This document shows positions 51,727 to 58,822 of a stretch of DNA of 64,000 nucleotides, piece by piece. The stretch is from Micromonospora matsumotoense. GTDB taxonomy: Bacteria > Actinomycetota > Actinomycetes > Mycobacteriales > Micromonosporaceae. The notes under the pieces are model-generated. The model was not told the origin of the DNA and did not search any database. It saw only the letters and a program-made list of their open reading frames with translations. The translations under genes were made by a program, and so were the position numbers. How positions within the stretch are numbered: position 1 is the first letter of the stretch; every line of letters starts with the position of its first letter. The DNA lies in the NCBI RefSeq assembly GCF_900091525.1, contig NZ_FMCU01000001.1, positions 496,001 to 560,000 on the forward strand, in the 5' to 3' direction.

Positions 51727-52119
51727 ATGCGGATCGACCTCGTCACTCTCGTCGTCGCCGACTACGACCCGGCCATCGCGTTCTTCACCGGGATTCTCGG
51801 CTTCGAACTGGTCGAGGACGAGCCCTCGCTGACCAACGACGGTCGCCCGAAGCGATGGGTGGTGGTCCGCCCGCCCGGCGCGCAGACCGGCATCCTGCTG
51901 GCCCGTGCCGACGGCGAGCGGCAGGAGGCGGTGGTCGGTGACCAGGTGGCCGGCCGGGTCGGCTTCTTCCTTCAGGTGGACGATTTCGACACCGTCCACA
52001 GGCGGTTGGTCGACGCCGGCGTGGAGTTCGTGAAGCCGCCGCGCACCGAGCCGTACGGTCGGGTGGCGGTGTTCCGGGACATCGCCGGCAACCGCTGGGA
52101 CCTGCTCGGCACGGCCTGA
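51727..52119 (+). CDS. VOC/glyoxalase-fold protein
   Basis: 130 residues. Two beta-alpha-beta-beta-beta modules: RIDLVTLVVADYDPAIAFFTGILGFELVEDEP and a second half with GFFLQVDDFDTVHRRLVDAG. The end PYGRVAVFRDIAGNRWDLLG is the typical VOC C-terminus. The residues usual for a glyoxalase I metal site are only partly present, so the reaction is unknown. Starts 4 bp after lipB. Confidence 0.88.
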   Translation: MRIDLVTLVVADYDPAIAFFTGILGFELVEDEPSLTNDGRPKRWVVVRPPGAQTGILLARADGERQEAVVGDQVAGRVGFFLQVDDFDTVHRRLVDAGVEFVKPPRTEPYGRVAVFRDIAGNRWDLLGTA

Positions 52120-52218
52120 CCCCGCTGCCCCTGTTGCCCCGTCGAGCCGTCGCAGATCCACCGCGACCGGCATCCGCCAGGCTGCTGCCCCTCGCCCCCC
52201 ACTCGCACCCCCGGCCCC

Positions 52219-52249
52219 GCCCCGGTCAGGCCGCTCGCCTGACCGGGGC
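52219..52249 (+). terminator. Terminator of the lipB-VOC unit
   Basis: GCCCCGGTCAGGC and GCCTGACCGGGGC form a perfect 13-bp stem with a 5-nt loop, 100 bp after the VOC stop. Confidence 0.8.
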
Positions 52250-52368
52250 GTCTGCGGGTGTGAGGTTCGTTCTCGAACGGTCGGCGCAGACATTCTCCGC
52301 CGCAACCCCACCTCTCAGTCCGCTACGCAGCGTCAAGACCCCGCCGGTTGCCACCTACCTCTCTCACC

Positions 52369-52441
52369 CACTTTGCTCTGCTGCCCAGAACGCACCAAAC
52401 ACGAAAAGTGACCGTTGCGTCGATGGCAGCAGAGCAAAGTG
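52369..52441. mobile_element. MITE-like element with perfect 17-bp inverted repeats
   Basis: CACTTTGCTCTGCTGCC (52369-52385) and its exact complement (52425-52441) flank a 39-bp interior that is AT-rich and has a further small inverted repeat (ACGCA/TGCGT). No coding capacity and no clear target-site duplication. Candidate non-autonomous palindromic element. Confidence 0.6.
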
Positions 52442-52594
52442 CGGATGGGCAGGTAAGCGGAGCAGGAGGCGAGGGCAGCAAAACTCCTGTTCAGCGAGGT
52501 GCGGGCAGAATCCAGAAAAGAAGATGCGCTACCCCCGCCCCGCACCGATCACGGAGAGCAACGAGAGCTGGCATCTGCGGCACCATTACCCAGA

Positions 52595-52735
52595 GTGCAC
52601 GCCACGACCCACCACGGCTCGACCCACCACGCCCCGAACCCCCACGGCTCGAACCCGGCACGGCCCAACCCACCACGGCTCGAACCACCACGGCACGGCA
52701 CAGCTCGAACCACCACGGCACGGCACAGCCGGTCG
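52595..52735. repeat. Degenerate repeats of ACCACGGCTCGAACC type
   Basis: Seven or more imperfect copies in tandem, next to the 3' end of aspS2. Unit length varies between about 15 and 23 bp. Not coding. Confidence 0.55.
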
Positions 52736-52752
52736 CGCGGGTGCTCGGCGAC

Positions 52753-54039
52753 TCAGGGGGTCAGCCGGTGCAGGTCGCGCGGGAAGGCGGTCACCTCCCG
52801 GACGTTGGCCGCACCGACCAGCCGGGCCACGAACCGCTCCAGGCCGATCGCGAAGCCGCCGTGCGGCGGCATCCCGTGCCGGAAGGCGTCGACGTACCCG
52901 GCGTAGGGCTCGACCGGCTCGCCGCGGGCCGCCAGCGCCGCCAGGTAGTCCGCGTGGCGGTGCAGCCGCTGCCCGCCGGTGACCAGCTCCAGCCCGCGAA
53001 AGAGCAGGTCGAAACCGTTGGAGTACGCGGGCCGGGCCGGGTCGGGATGGGTGTAGAACGGCCGCTTCGCCATCGGGTACCCGGTGACGAAGAGGAAGTC
53101 CGAGCCGTGGGCGGTGCGGGCCCACTCCCCCAGCGTCCGCTCGTGGGCGGGGGCCAGGTCCGGCTCGTCGGGGGGCGCGCCGGCGATCCGCAGCGCCTCG
53201 GTGAAGTGCACGGCCGGGATCTCGACCGGCACCTCGGGCAGGGTCAGGCCCAGGGTCGCCACCGCGCCGCCGGCCCGCCGGGCCACCTCGGCGAGCATCC
53301 CGGCGAGGGTGTCCCGCAGCACCACCATCACGTCCCGGTGGTCGACGACGAAGCCCAGCTCGACGTCGAGTGAGGTGTACTGGGCCAGGTGCCGGACGGT
53401 GTCGTGCGGTTCGGCCCGGAACACCGGCCCCACCTCGTAGACCCGCTCGAACACCCCCACCATCAGCTGCTTGTAGAACTGCGGTGACTGGGCCAGGTAG
53501 GCGGGTCGACCGAACCAGTCGAGGGTGAAGACGTTCGCCCCGCTCTCGGTGGACGTGGCGACCACCTTCGGGGTGTGCACCTCCACGAAGTCCCGGGCGT
53601 CCAGGGCGGCCCGGAAGCCGGCCACCGCCGCCGCCGAGATCCGCAGGGCGGCCGAGCGGGTCGGGTGCCGCAGCGCCACCGACGCGTGGTCGAGCTGGGT
53701 GGGCAGGGCCGCGGTGAGCGCCGGCCGGTACAGGTCGAACGGGGGCGGCACGGCGGGCGGGCCGAGTGGTCGTACCGTCGGACCGGTCAGCTCGACCCCG
53801 GCGGGCGCGGTGCCGTTCGCGGTGACCGTGCCGACCACCTCGACCACGGTCTCCTCGGGCAGGGCCGTCACGTCGGCCCGGACGGCCGGGTCGGCCACCA
53901 CCACCTGGGTCAGGCCGGCGGCGTCCCGGACGATCAGGAAGGCCACCGACTTCAGCAGTCGGCGGCGGTGCACCCAACCGGCGATCCGCACGGTCTCGCC
54001 GACACGGGTGGGCAGGTGGGAGGACAGGATGCGTTGCAC
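52753..54039 (-). CDS. aspS2: Archaeal/eukaryotic-type (short) aspartyl-tRNA synthetase, possibly non-discriminating
   Basis: 428 residues, class IIb synthetase. The OB-fold tRNA-binding domain (residues about 15-100, [18 protein letters not shown]) is followed by the catalytic core with PQFYKQLMV (flipping loop side), motif 2 [21 protein letters not shown] (split: [12 protein letters not shown] and [11 protein letters not shown]) and motif 3 [16 protein letters not shown]. It lacks the bacterial GAD insertion, so it is about 170 residues shorter than bacterial AspS. Such enzymes can be AspRS or non-discriminating Asp-tRNA(Asn) synthetases. The GTG has GAGGAGGT seven bases upstream, which is the target of a T-box riboswitch. 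A bacterial-type AspS is expected elsewhere in the genome. Confidence 0.9.
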   Translation of the reverse strand: MQRILSSHLPTRVGETVRIAGWVHRRRLLKSVAFLIVRDAAGLTQVVVADPAVRADVTALPEETVVEVVGTVTANGTAPAGVELTGPTVRPLGPPAVPPPFDLYRPALTAALPTQLDHASVALRHPTRSAALRISAAAVAGFRAALDARDFVEVHTPKVVATSTESGANVFTLDWFGRPAYLAQSPQFYKQLMVGVFERVYEVGPVFRAEPHDTVRHLAQYTSLDVELGFVVDHRDVMVVLRDTLAGMLAEVARRAGGAVATLGLTLPEVPVEIPAVHFTEALRIAGAPPDEPDLAPAHERTLGEWARTAHGSDFLFVTGYPMAKRPFYTHPDPARPAYSNGFDLLFRGLELVTGGQRLHRHADYLAALAARGEPVEPYAGYVDAFRHGMPPHGGFAIGLERFVARLVGAANVREVTAFPRDLHRLTP

Positions 54040-54046
54040 GGCGGTT

Positions 54047-54312
54047 ACCTCCTCGATCAATCGCAACGCGATCCCCGGGAGGTGTGGGCGAGCGGGAACC
54101 TCGCGGTGCCACCACACCTTCGCCCCCGCCACGGCGGGGGCCTCATTCGTCGCCTTTTCACCGGGGCCAGCCGGGCGGGCTCTACTGGGCACGCGGACGC
54201 GCCGTTCTTCCCGCGGCTCGGGAGGGTCTTCGCGCCCCGGCGTCAGACCGCCTTCCAGCAACCGGCGGCTCTCTGCACTGGCGGATCGGGGCGGTACTCG
54301 GCTCCGTCACAG
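54047..54312 (-). promoter_or_regulatory. T-box riboswitch upstream of aspS2 (tRNA-Asp specifier GAC, translational type)
   Basis: On the minus strand the leader contains the T-box core GGTGGCACCGCG (54113-54102). Stem I is canonical and long: CGCCCCG pairs with CGGGGCG below the distal region, which has AGAGAG and GGTTGCTGGAA in the expected order. On the 3' side of stem I the string GAA-GAC-CCUCCCGAG gives specifier GAC, an aspartate codon, at 54228-54226. A G/C hairpin (54121-54141) stands before the T-box. The CCCACACCUCC segment (54088-54078) can pair either with GGUGUGG next to the T-box (54118-54112) or with the Shine-Dalgarno GGAGGU (54052-54047). Uncharged tRNA-Asp would therefore free the ribosome binding site. 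No U-rich terminator is present, so control should be translational. Confidence 0.85.
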
Positions 54313-54441
54313 CTCTGCCGGCACGCTAGCACCCGCCCCGGCGGCCTGTAACGGGCTTTTTCGGCCCACCGGTGTCCGGTGTCACAAGACCGGTGACGTG
54401 ACGCCGGTCGCCCGACGTGCATCGATCGCCGCCGACGGGCG

Positions 54442-54447
54442 TAGGCT
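54442..54447 (+). promoter_or_regulatory. -10 hexamer TAGGCT for leaderless lipA mRNA
   Basis: TAGGCT lies 7 nt before the GTG at 54455. The promoter of the divergent T-box/aspS2 unit must lie within the preceding 130 bp. Confidence 0.5.
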
Positions 54448-54454
54448 CGGTTTT

Positions 54455-55447
54455 GTGACGATCGAGCACTCCGCGCCGACGACCCAGCAGGCAGCGCGCT
54501 CCGCGACGGTCGCCCCCGAGGGGCGACGGATGCTGCGGATCGAGGCGCGCAACGCCGAGACGCCGATCGAGCGCAAACCGCCGTGGATCAAGGTCAAGGC
54601 CAAGATGGGGCCGGAGTACACCGAGCTGCGGGGGCTGGTCTCCCGCGAGGGGCTGCACACCGTCTGCCAGGAGGCCGGCTGCCCCAACATCTACGAGTGC
54701 TGGGAGGACCGGGAGGCCACCTTCCTCATCGGCGGCGACCAGTGCACCCGACGCTGTGACTTCTGCCAGATCGACACCGGCAAGCCGGCCGAGTTCGACG
54801 CCGACGAGCCCCGCCGGGTCGCCGAGTCGGTCGCGACGATGGGCCTGCGGTACGCCACCATCACCGGCGTGGCGCGGGACGACCTGCCCGACGGCGGCGC
54901 GTGGTTGTACGCCGAGACCGTCCGGCAGATCCACGCGTTGCGTTCCGGCTGCGGCGTCGAGCTGCTGATCCCCGACTTCAACGCGGTCCCCGAGCAGCTC
55001 GCCGAGGTGTTCGGCGCCCGGCCGGAGGTGCTGGCGCACAACGTCGAGACGGTGCCACGGATCTTCAAGCGGATCCGCCCGGCGTTCCGCTACGAGCGCT
55101 CGCTCGACGTGATCCGGCAGGCCCGCGCCGACGGCCTGGTCACCAAGAGCAACCTGATCCTGGGCATGGGCGAGGAGCGGGCCGAGGTCTCCCAGGCGCT
55201 GCGCGACCTGCACGAGGCCGGCTGCGAGCTGATCACCATCACCCAGTACCTGCGGCCCACCCCCCGGCACCACCCGGTGACCCGGTGGGTCAAGCCGGAG
55301 GAGTTCGTCGAGCTGCGCGCGGAGGCCGAGGAGATCGGTTTCGCCGGGGTGATGAGCGGGCCGCTGGTGCGCTCGTCGTACCGGGCGGGTCGGCTCTACC
55401 AGCAGGCCCTGACGGCCCGTCAGGACACCTCGGTCACCGTCGGCTGA
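54455..55447 (+). CDS. lipA: Lipoyl synthase
   Basis: 330 residues, radical SAM enzyme that inserts two sulfurs into the octanoyl group bound to lipoyl lysines. The auxiliary cluster cysteines are C71, C76 and C82 ([12 protein letters not shown]). The SAM cluster is C97, C101 and C104 (CTRRCDFC). The C-terminal RSSYRAG motif supplies the serine ligand. Size is normal. It works after LipB (51 kb) and probably needs the A-type carrier at 19 kb for auxiliary cluster repair. The next genes follow 200 bp later. Confidence 0.97.
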   Translation: MTIEHSAPTTQQAARSATVAPEGRRMLRIEARNAETPIERKPPWIKVKAKMGPEYTELRGLVSREGLHTVCQEAGCPNIYECWEDREATFLIGGDQCTRRCDFCQIDTGKPAEFDADEPRRVAESVATMGLRYATITGVARDDLPDGGAWLYAETVRQIHALRSGCGVELLIPDFNAVPEQLAEVFGARPEVLAHNVETVPRIFKRIRPAFRYERSLDVIRQARADGLVTKSNLILGMGEERAEVSQALRDLHEAGCELITITQYLRPTPRHHPVTRWVKPEEFVELRAEAEEIGFAGVMSGPLVRSSYRAGRLYQQALTARQDTSVTVG

Positions 55448-55663
55448 CCCGGGACGCCACCGGGGTACGCCCGCACGAGGGCGCCGGCCACGGCAACGAC
55501 CGCCGGGCATTCGAGGGTGTCGATCCTCCCAGACCTCGGCTGCCCCCGCAAGGGAGTGACGGGCCGCAGCTCGGCGTCGATTCGACGGTGCTCCCCGAGC
55601 AGGGCGAGATCGTGTTAGATTCCGCCAGCCCCGACCCCTAACTCATCGATGGTGGTGTCTTTG

Positions 55664-57190
55664 ATGGCGCAGCCGCACACGGTTGTCATCGGCGCCGGCC
55701 CCGCCGGACTCACCGCCGCGTACGAGTTGACCCGACGGCACGCCCCCGTCGAGGTGGTCGAGGCCGACGACGTGGTCGGCGGGATCAGCCGCACCGTGGA
55801 GCGGGAGGGCTGGCGCTTCGACATCGGCGGGCACCGGTTCTTCACGAAGGTGTCCCGGGTCGAGGCGTTCTGGCACGAACTGCTCTCCGACGACGACTTC
55901 CTGCTGCGCCCCCGGATGAGCCGGATCCACTACCAGGGACGGCTGTTCGACTATCCGCTGCGGGCCGGCAACGCCCTGAAGAACCTGGGTGTGCTGGAGG
56001 CGTCCCGGTGTGTCGGGTCGTACCTGTGGGCGCGGGTGCGCCCGCCGGCCGACCAGACCCACTTCGAGGGTTGGGTGTCGGCCCGGTTCGGGGCCCGGCT
56101 GTACCGGATGTTGTTCAAGACGTACACCGAGAAGGTGTGGGGCATTCCCGCGACGGAGCTGCAGGCGGACTGGGCGGCCCAGCGGATCCGCAACCTCTCC
56201 CTCGGCGCGGCGATCCGCGGTGCGCTGCTGCCCAAGCGGGGCGGCAACGACGTGACCAGCCTGATCGAGGAGTTCCGTTACCCCCGGCTCGGCCCGGGGA
56301 TGATGTGGGAGCGCTGCGCCGAACTGGTGGTCAAGGCCGGCGGGACGGTCGAGCTGGAGACCGCCGTCCGCACGGTGCACCGCGAGGACGGCCGGGCGGT
56401 CGCGGTGACCGTCGACGGCCCGGCCGGTGAGCGACGGATCGCCGCCGACCACGTGGTGTCCAGCATGCCGATCTCGGCCCTGGTCCGGGCGATGGACCCG
56501 CCCGCCCCGGCGGCGGTGCGCGACGCCGCCGGCCTGCTGCGGTACCGGGACTTCCTGACCGTGGCGCTGGTGGTGCCCACCGAGGCCAGCTTCCCCGACA
56601 ACTGGATCTACGTACACACCCCGGGGGTGAAGGTCGGCCGGATCCAGAACTTCGGCGCCTGGTCGCCGGAGATGGTCCGTGACGGCGGCACCTGCCTCGG
56701 CCTGGAGTACTTCGTCAACGAGGGTGACGAGCTGTGGTCGACCCCCGATCCGGAGCTGGTCGCCTTCGGCACCGCCGAGCTGGAGCGGCTCGGCCTGGTC
56801 AGCCCCGGCTCGGTCACCACCGGGTACGTGGTGCGGATGCCGAAGGCCTACCCGGTCTACGACGAGGGCTACGGCGAGGCCGTCGAGGTGATCCGCCGCT
56901 GGCTGGCCGAGGCCGTGCCGAACGTGCACCCGGTGGGTCGCAACGGCATGCACCGGTACAACAACCAGGACCACTCGATGCTCACCGCGATGTTGACGGC
57001 GGAGAACATCCTCGACGGCACCGACCACGACGTCTGGTCGGTCAACGTCGAGGAGGACTACCACGAGGAGGGCGGCAGCGACGGCGCCGGCCACAGCGGC
57101 ACGGGTCAGAGCGGCACGGGCCGCGCCGCCCCGGTCGTGCCGCGCCCCCGCACCGCGCCGCCGGCCGAAGACCGCTCGCCCACCGGCTGA
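55664..57190 (+). CDS. FAD-dependent amine oxidase/UDP-galactopyranose mutase-like oxidoreductase
   Basis: 508 residues. A dinucleotide-binding start (HTVVIGAGPAGLTAAYELTR) is followed by the acidic strand end VEVVEADDVVGG, and the FAD C-terminal region has GRNGMHRYNNQDHSMLTAM. The middle part shows FDIGGHRFFTKV and WGIPATELQADWAAQRI, typical of the NAD(P)-binding protoporphyrinogen-oxidase/desaturase superfamily near glycosyltransferases. The acidic C-terminal tail (VNVEEDYHEEGG and after) is disordered. Substrate unknown. Start ATG at 55664 or GTG/ATG at 55649-55652; both keep the FAD motif. Confidence 0.85.
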   Translation: MAQPHTVVIGAGPAGLTAAYELTRRHAPVEVVEADDVVGGISRTVEREGWRFDIGGHRFFTKVSRVEAFWHELLSDDDFLLRPRMSRIHYQGRLFDYPLRAGNALKNLGVLEASRCVGSYLWARVRPPADQTHFEGWVSARFGARLYRMLFKTYTEKVWGIPATELQADWAAQRIRNLSLGAAIRGALLPKRGGNDVTSLIEEFRYPRLGPGMMWERCAELVVKAGGTVELETAVRTVHREDGRAVAVTVDGPAGERRIAADHVVSSMPISALVRAMDPPAPAAVRDAAGLLRYRDFLTVALVVPTEASFPDNWIYVHTPGVKVGRIQNFGAWSPEMVRDGGTCLGLEYFVNEGDELWSTPDPELVAFGTAELERLGLVSPGSVTTGYVVRMPKAYPVYDEGYGEAVEVIRRWLAEAVPNVHPVGRNGMHRYNNQDHSMLTAMLTAENILDGTDHDVWSVNVEEDYHEEGGSDGAGHSGTGQSGTGRAAPVVPRPRTAPPAEDRSPTG

Positions 57191-57266
57191 CCACTGTCGG
57201 CACCGGTCGGGACCGCACCTGCCCGCCGGCCCCCGGCCGGGGATCATCCGTCCTGGCGGGGACCAC

Positions 57267-57272
57267 TAGACT
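57267..57272 (+). promoter_or_regulatory. -10 hexamer TAGACT for leaderless DUF4191 mRNA
   Basis: TAGACT lies 7 nt before the ATG at 57280. Confidence 0.5.
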
Positions 57273-57279
57273 CGGCGGC

Positions 57280-57969
57280 ATGGCAAAGCCCCAGGAGAAG
57301 GTCTCGTTCGGCCAGCGGCTGAAGCAGATCGGGATGGTGTTCCAGTTCACCGCCAAGCAGGACCGGTGGTTCGCGCCGCTGGCCGCCGGGGCGGTGCTGA
57401 TCCCGCTCGCGCTCACCGTGGTCGCGGTGATCCTCTGGGGCTGGCTGTGGCTGCCGATCGGCATCCTGTTCGCCCTGCTCGCCGTGCTGATCGTGCTCAA
57501 CCTGCGGTCCAACAAGGCGATGATGAACGCGGCCGAGGGGCAGCCCGGCGCGGCGGCGCAGATCATGGAGAGCATGCGCGGCGACTGGCGGGTCACCCCG
57601 GCGGTCAGCTCCACCACCCAGATGGACATGGTGCACCTGGTGATCGGTCGGCCCGGCGTGATCCTGCTCGCCGAGGGGCACCCGCAGCGGGTCCGGGGCC
57701 TGCTGGGCCAGGAGAAGCGCCGGCTGGCCAAGGTGATCGGCTCCGCGCCGTTGCACGACTACGTGATCGGCCAGGGCGAGGGTGAGCTGCCGATCCGCAA
57801 GCTGCGGATGACCCTGATGCGGCTGCCGCGCACCCTGAACGGCAAGGACGTCAACTCGCTCGACAAGCGGCTCAAGGCGCTCACCGCCCGCCCGCAGATG
57901 CCCAAGGGCGCGATCCCGAAGAACATGCGGCCCCCGGGCCGCGCGTTCCGCCAGACGCGGGGCCGCTGA
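57280..57969 (+). CDS. DUF4191 membrane protein
   Basis: 229 residues. Two adjacent hydrophobic helices (about 33-54 and 57-73), a polar C-terminal domain with VLLAEGHPQRVRGLLGQEKRR, and a very basic end (RPPGRAFRQTRGR). The family is widespread in actinobacteria close to lipA (in mycobacteria it lies next to lipA), which fits the location here. Function unknown. The start ATG has a leaderless -10. Confidence 0.85.
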   Translation: MAKPQEKVSFGQRLKQIGMVFQFTAKQDRWFAPLAAGAVLIPLALTVVAVILWGWLWLPIGILFALLAVLIVLNLRSNKAMMNAAEGQPGAAAQIMESMRGDWRVTPAVSSTTQMDMVHLVIGRPGVILLAEGHPQRVRGLLGQEKRRLAKVIGSAPLHDYVIGQGEGELPIRKLRMTLMRLPRTLNGKDVNSLDKRLKALTARPQMPKGAIPKNMRPPGRAFRQTRGR

Positions 57970-57986
57970 CCCTTCCCTGGTACGCC

Positions 57987-58019
57987 GAGAGCCGGGCCGG
58001 TCCGTCGGGCCCGGCTCTC
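57987..58019. terminator. Bidirectional terminator between DUF4191 and RDD genes
   Basis: GAGAGCCGGGCC and GGCCCGGCTCTC form a 12-bp stem with an 9-nt loop, 18 bp after the DUF4191 stop. Confidence 0.8.
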
Positions 58020-58093
58020 ACCGCGTCCGGGGTCGGGTCACCGCCGCGACGCCCGGGTCAGCGGTCGGGGCAGGCAGGGCGGGTCAGGGCAGG

Positions 58094-58501
58094 TCAGCGG
58101 GCGGGGCGCGGTGCGTCGGCGATGACCGCGCCGGTGAGCCGGTCGTGCAGGCCACGGCGTTGCTCGTCCATGATCAGGGGTGGCACCACCAGGGCCAGGA
58201 GCAGGCCGCGCAGGAGCGCCCGGGGTATCCCGAGCCGCCCGCCGTCGGACCAGTCGAGGCAGCGCAGCCGGGTGATCCACATGCCGGGGGTCTGGGCGAA
58301 GAGGCCGAGGAAGAGGCCGTACTCGACGATGAGCACCGCCACCGGGGCCCAGCCGTCGCGGACCGGGTCGGCGAAGAAGTTCGACACCAGCAGGCAGAGC
58401 ACCCAGTCGATCACCAGGGCGCCGAACCGTCGACCGAGACTCGGCGGGACGAAGGCGGGATCGGTGGCGGGCGGCACCGGTGCCGCAGGCGGACTCGTCA
58501 C
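58094..58501 (-). CDS. RDD-family membrane protein
   Basis: 135 residues with three hydrophobic segments. The RDD pattern appears as RRFGALVIDWVLCLL near the N-terminus, GLFAQTPGMWITRLRCLDW in the middle, and the late LIMDEQRRGLHDRLTGAVV-type ending. Members are thought to be ion-handling membrane proteins, but the role is unclear. The GTG at 58501 is preferred: TACCCT lies 8 nt upstream (58515-58510), the leaderless pattern. A TTG at 58510 would add three residues and overlap that hexamer. Confidence 0.82.
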   Translation of the reverse strand: MTSPPAAPVPPATDPAFVPPSLGRRFGALVIDWVLCLLVSNFFADPVRDGWAPVAVLIVEYGLFLGLFAQTPGMWITRLRCLDWSDGGRLGIPRALLRGLLLALVVPPLIMDEQRRGLHDRLTGAVIADAPRPAR

Positions 58502-58509
58502 GGTGGTCA

Positions 58510-58515
58510 AGGGTA
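58510..58515 (-). promoter_or_regulatory. -10 hexamer TACCCT for leaderless RDD mRNA
   Basis: On the minus strand TACCCT ends 8 nt before the GTG at 58501. Confidence 0.4.
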
Positions 58516-58613
58516 GTCAGCCCCGGCCCCGGCGTCGGTCAGGGGCGGTCGCCGGGGGCCGCCGCCGCCCGACCTGCCAGTCACCAGGTGGACGGGCAGG
58601 GCGTTCTCGCAGT

Positions 58614-58642
58614 TTGTGCAAATTCGGTCTAATCACTACGAA
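58614..58642 (+). promoter_or_regulatory. Possible distal glnA promoter (TTGTGC-17-TACGAA)
   Basis: A -35/-10 like pair with 17-bp spacing in an AT-rich patch about 180 bp upstream of glnA. It may be a second promoter active under nitrogen excess, or a promoter of an unannotated RNA. Confidence 0.3.
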
Positions 58643-58726
58643 TGGCGATACAGTGCTCCAGCCGGTATCGTCCGAACGGACAACCCGGCGGGTACTGAGC
58701 GGCGCAGATGACGCTCCGCGAGCGGC

Positions 58727-58764
58727 GTAACACGGCAGAAACATTGGAGACACGGGCGAGCAAC
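58727..58764 (+). promoter_or_regulatory. GlnR binding site upstream of glnA
   Basis: Four half-sites in the exact a1-b1-a2-b2 order with 6-nt gaps: GTAAC, GAAAC, GACAC, GCAAC. This matches the actinobacterial GlnR consensus (GTNAC-6-GAAAC repeated), with deviations mainly in the last half-site. It lies 59 bp before the start of glnA, upstream of a TAGCGT hexamer at 58775-58780. Confidence 0.8.
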
Positions 58765-58774
58765 CCCATGGTCA

Positions 58775-58780
58775 TAGCGT
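58775..58780 (+). promoter_or_regulatory. Candidate glnA -10 TAGCGT
   Basis: TAGCGT lies just after the GlnR box and 42 bp before the GTG, giving a leader of about 36 nt that includes AGGAGG at 58812-58817. Confidence 0.35.
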
Positions 58781-58822
58781 CGCCAGAGCCCAGCCACCGG
58801 AGTGGACGTGCCAGGAGGACGT

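Larger units (their letters stand above)
52250..52752. other. Gene-free region with an AT-rich palindrome and degenerate repeats
   Basis: About 500 bp. The part around 52360-52450 is AT-rich for this genome and holds the 17-bp inverted repeat. The part 52595-52735 consists of degenerate repeats related to ACCACGGCTCGAACC. No gene or RNA is recognised. It lies between convergent transcription units (VOC, plus; aspS2, minus). Confidence 0.6.

Noticed and set aside
52753..54261. Longer aspS2 frame starting at 54261
   Set aside because: The extra 74 codons would translate the T-box and the anti-SD region; the GTG at 54039 has the strong ribosome binding site and starts at the OB fold.
53525..55447. 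640-codon frame starting far upstream of lipA
   Set aside because: Its first 310 codons are antisense to aspS2 and the T-box leader; LipA starts at the GTG at 54455.
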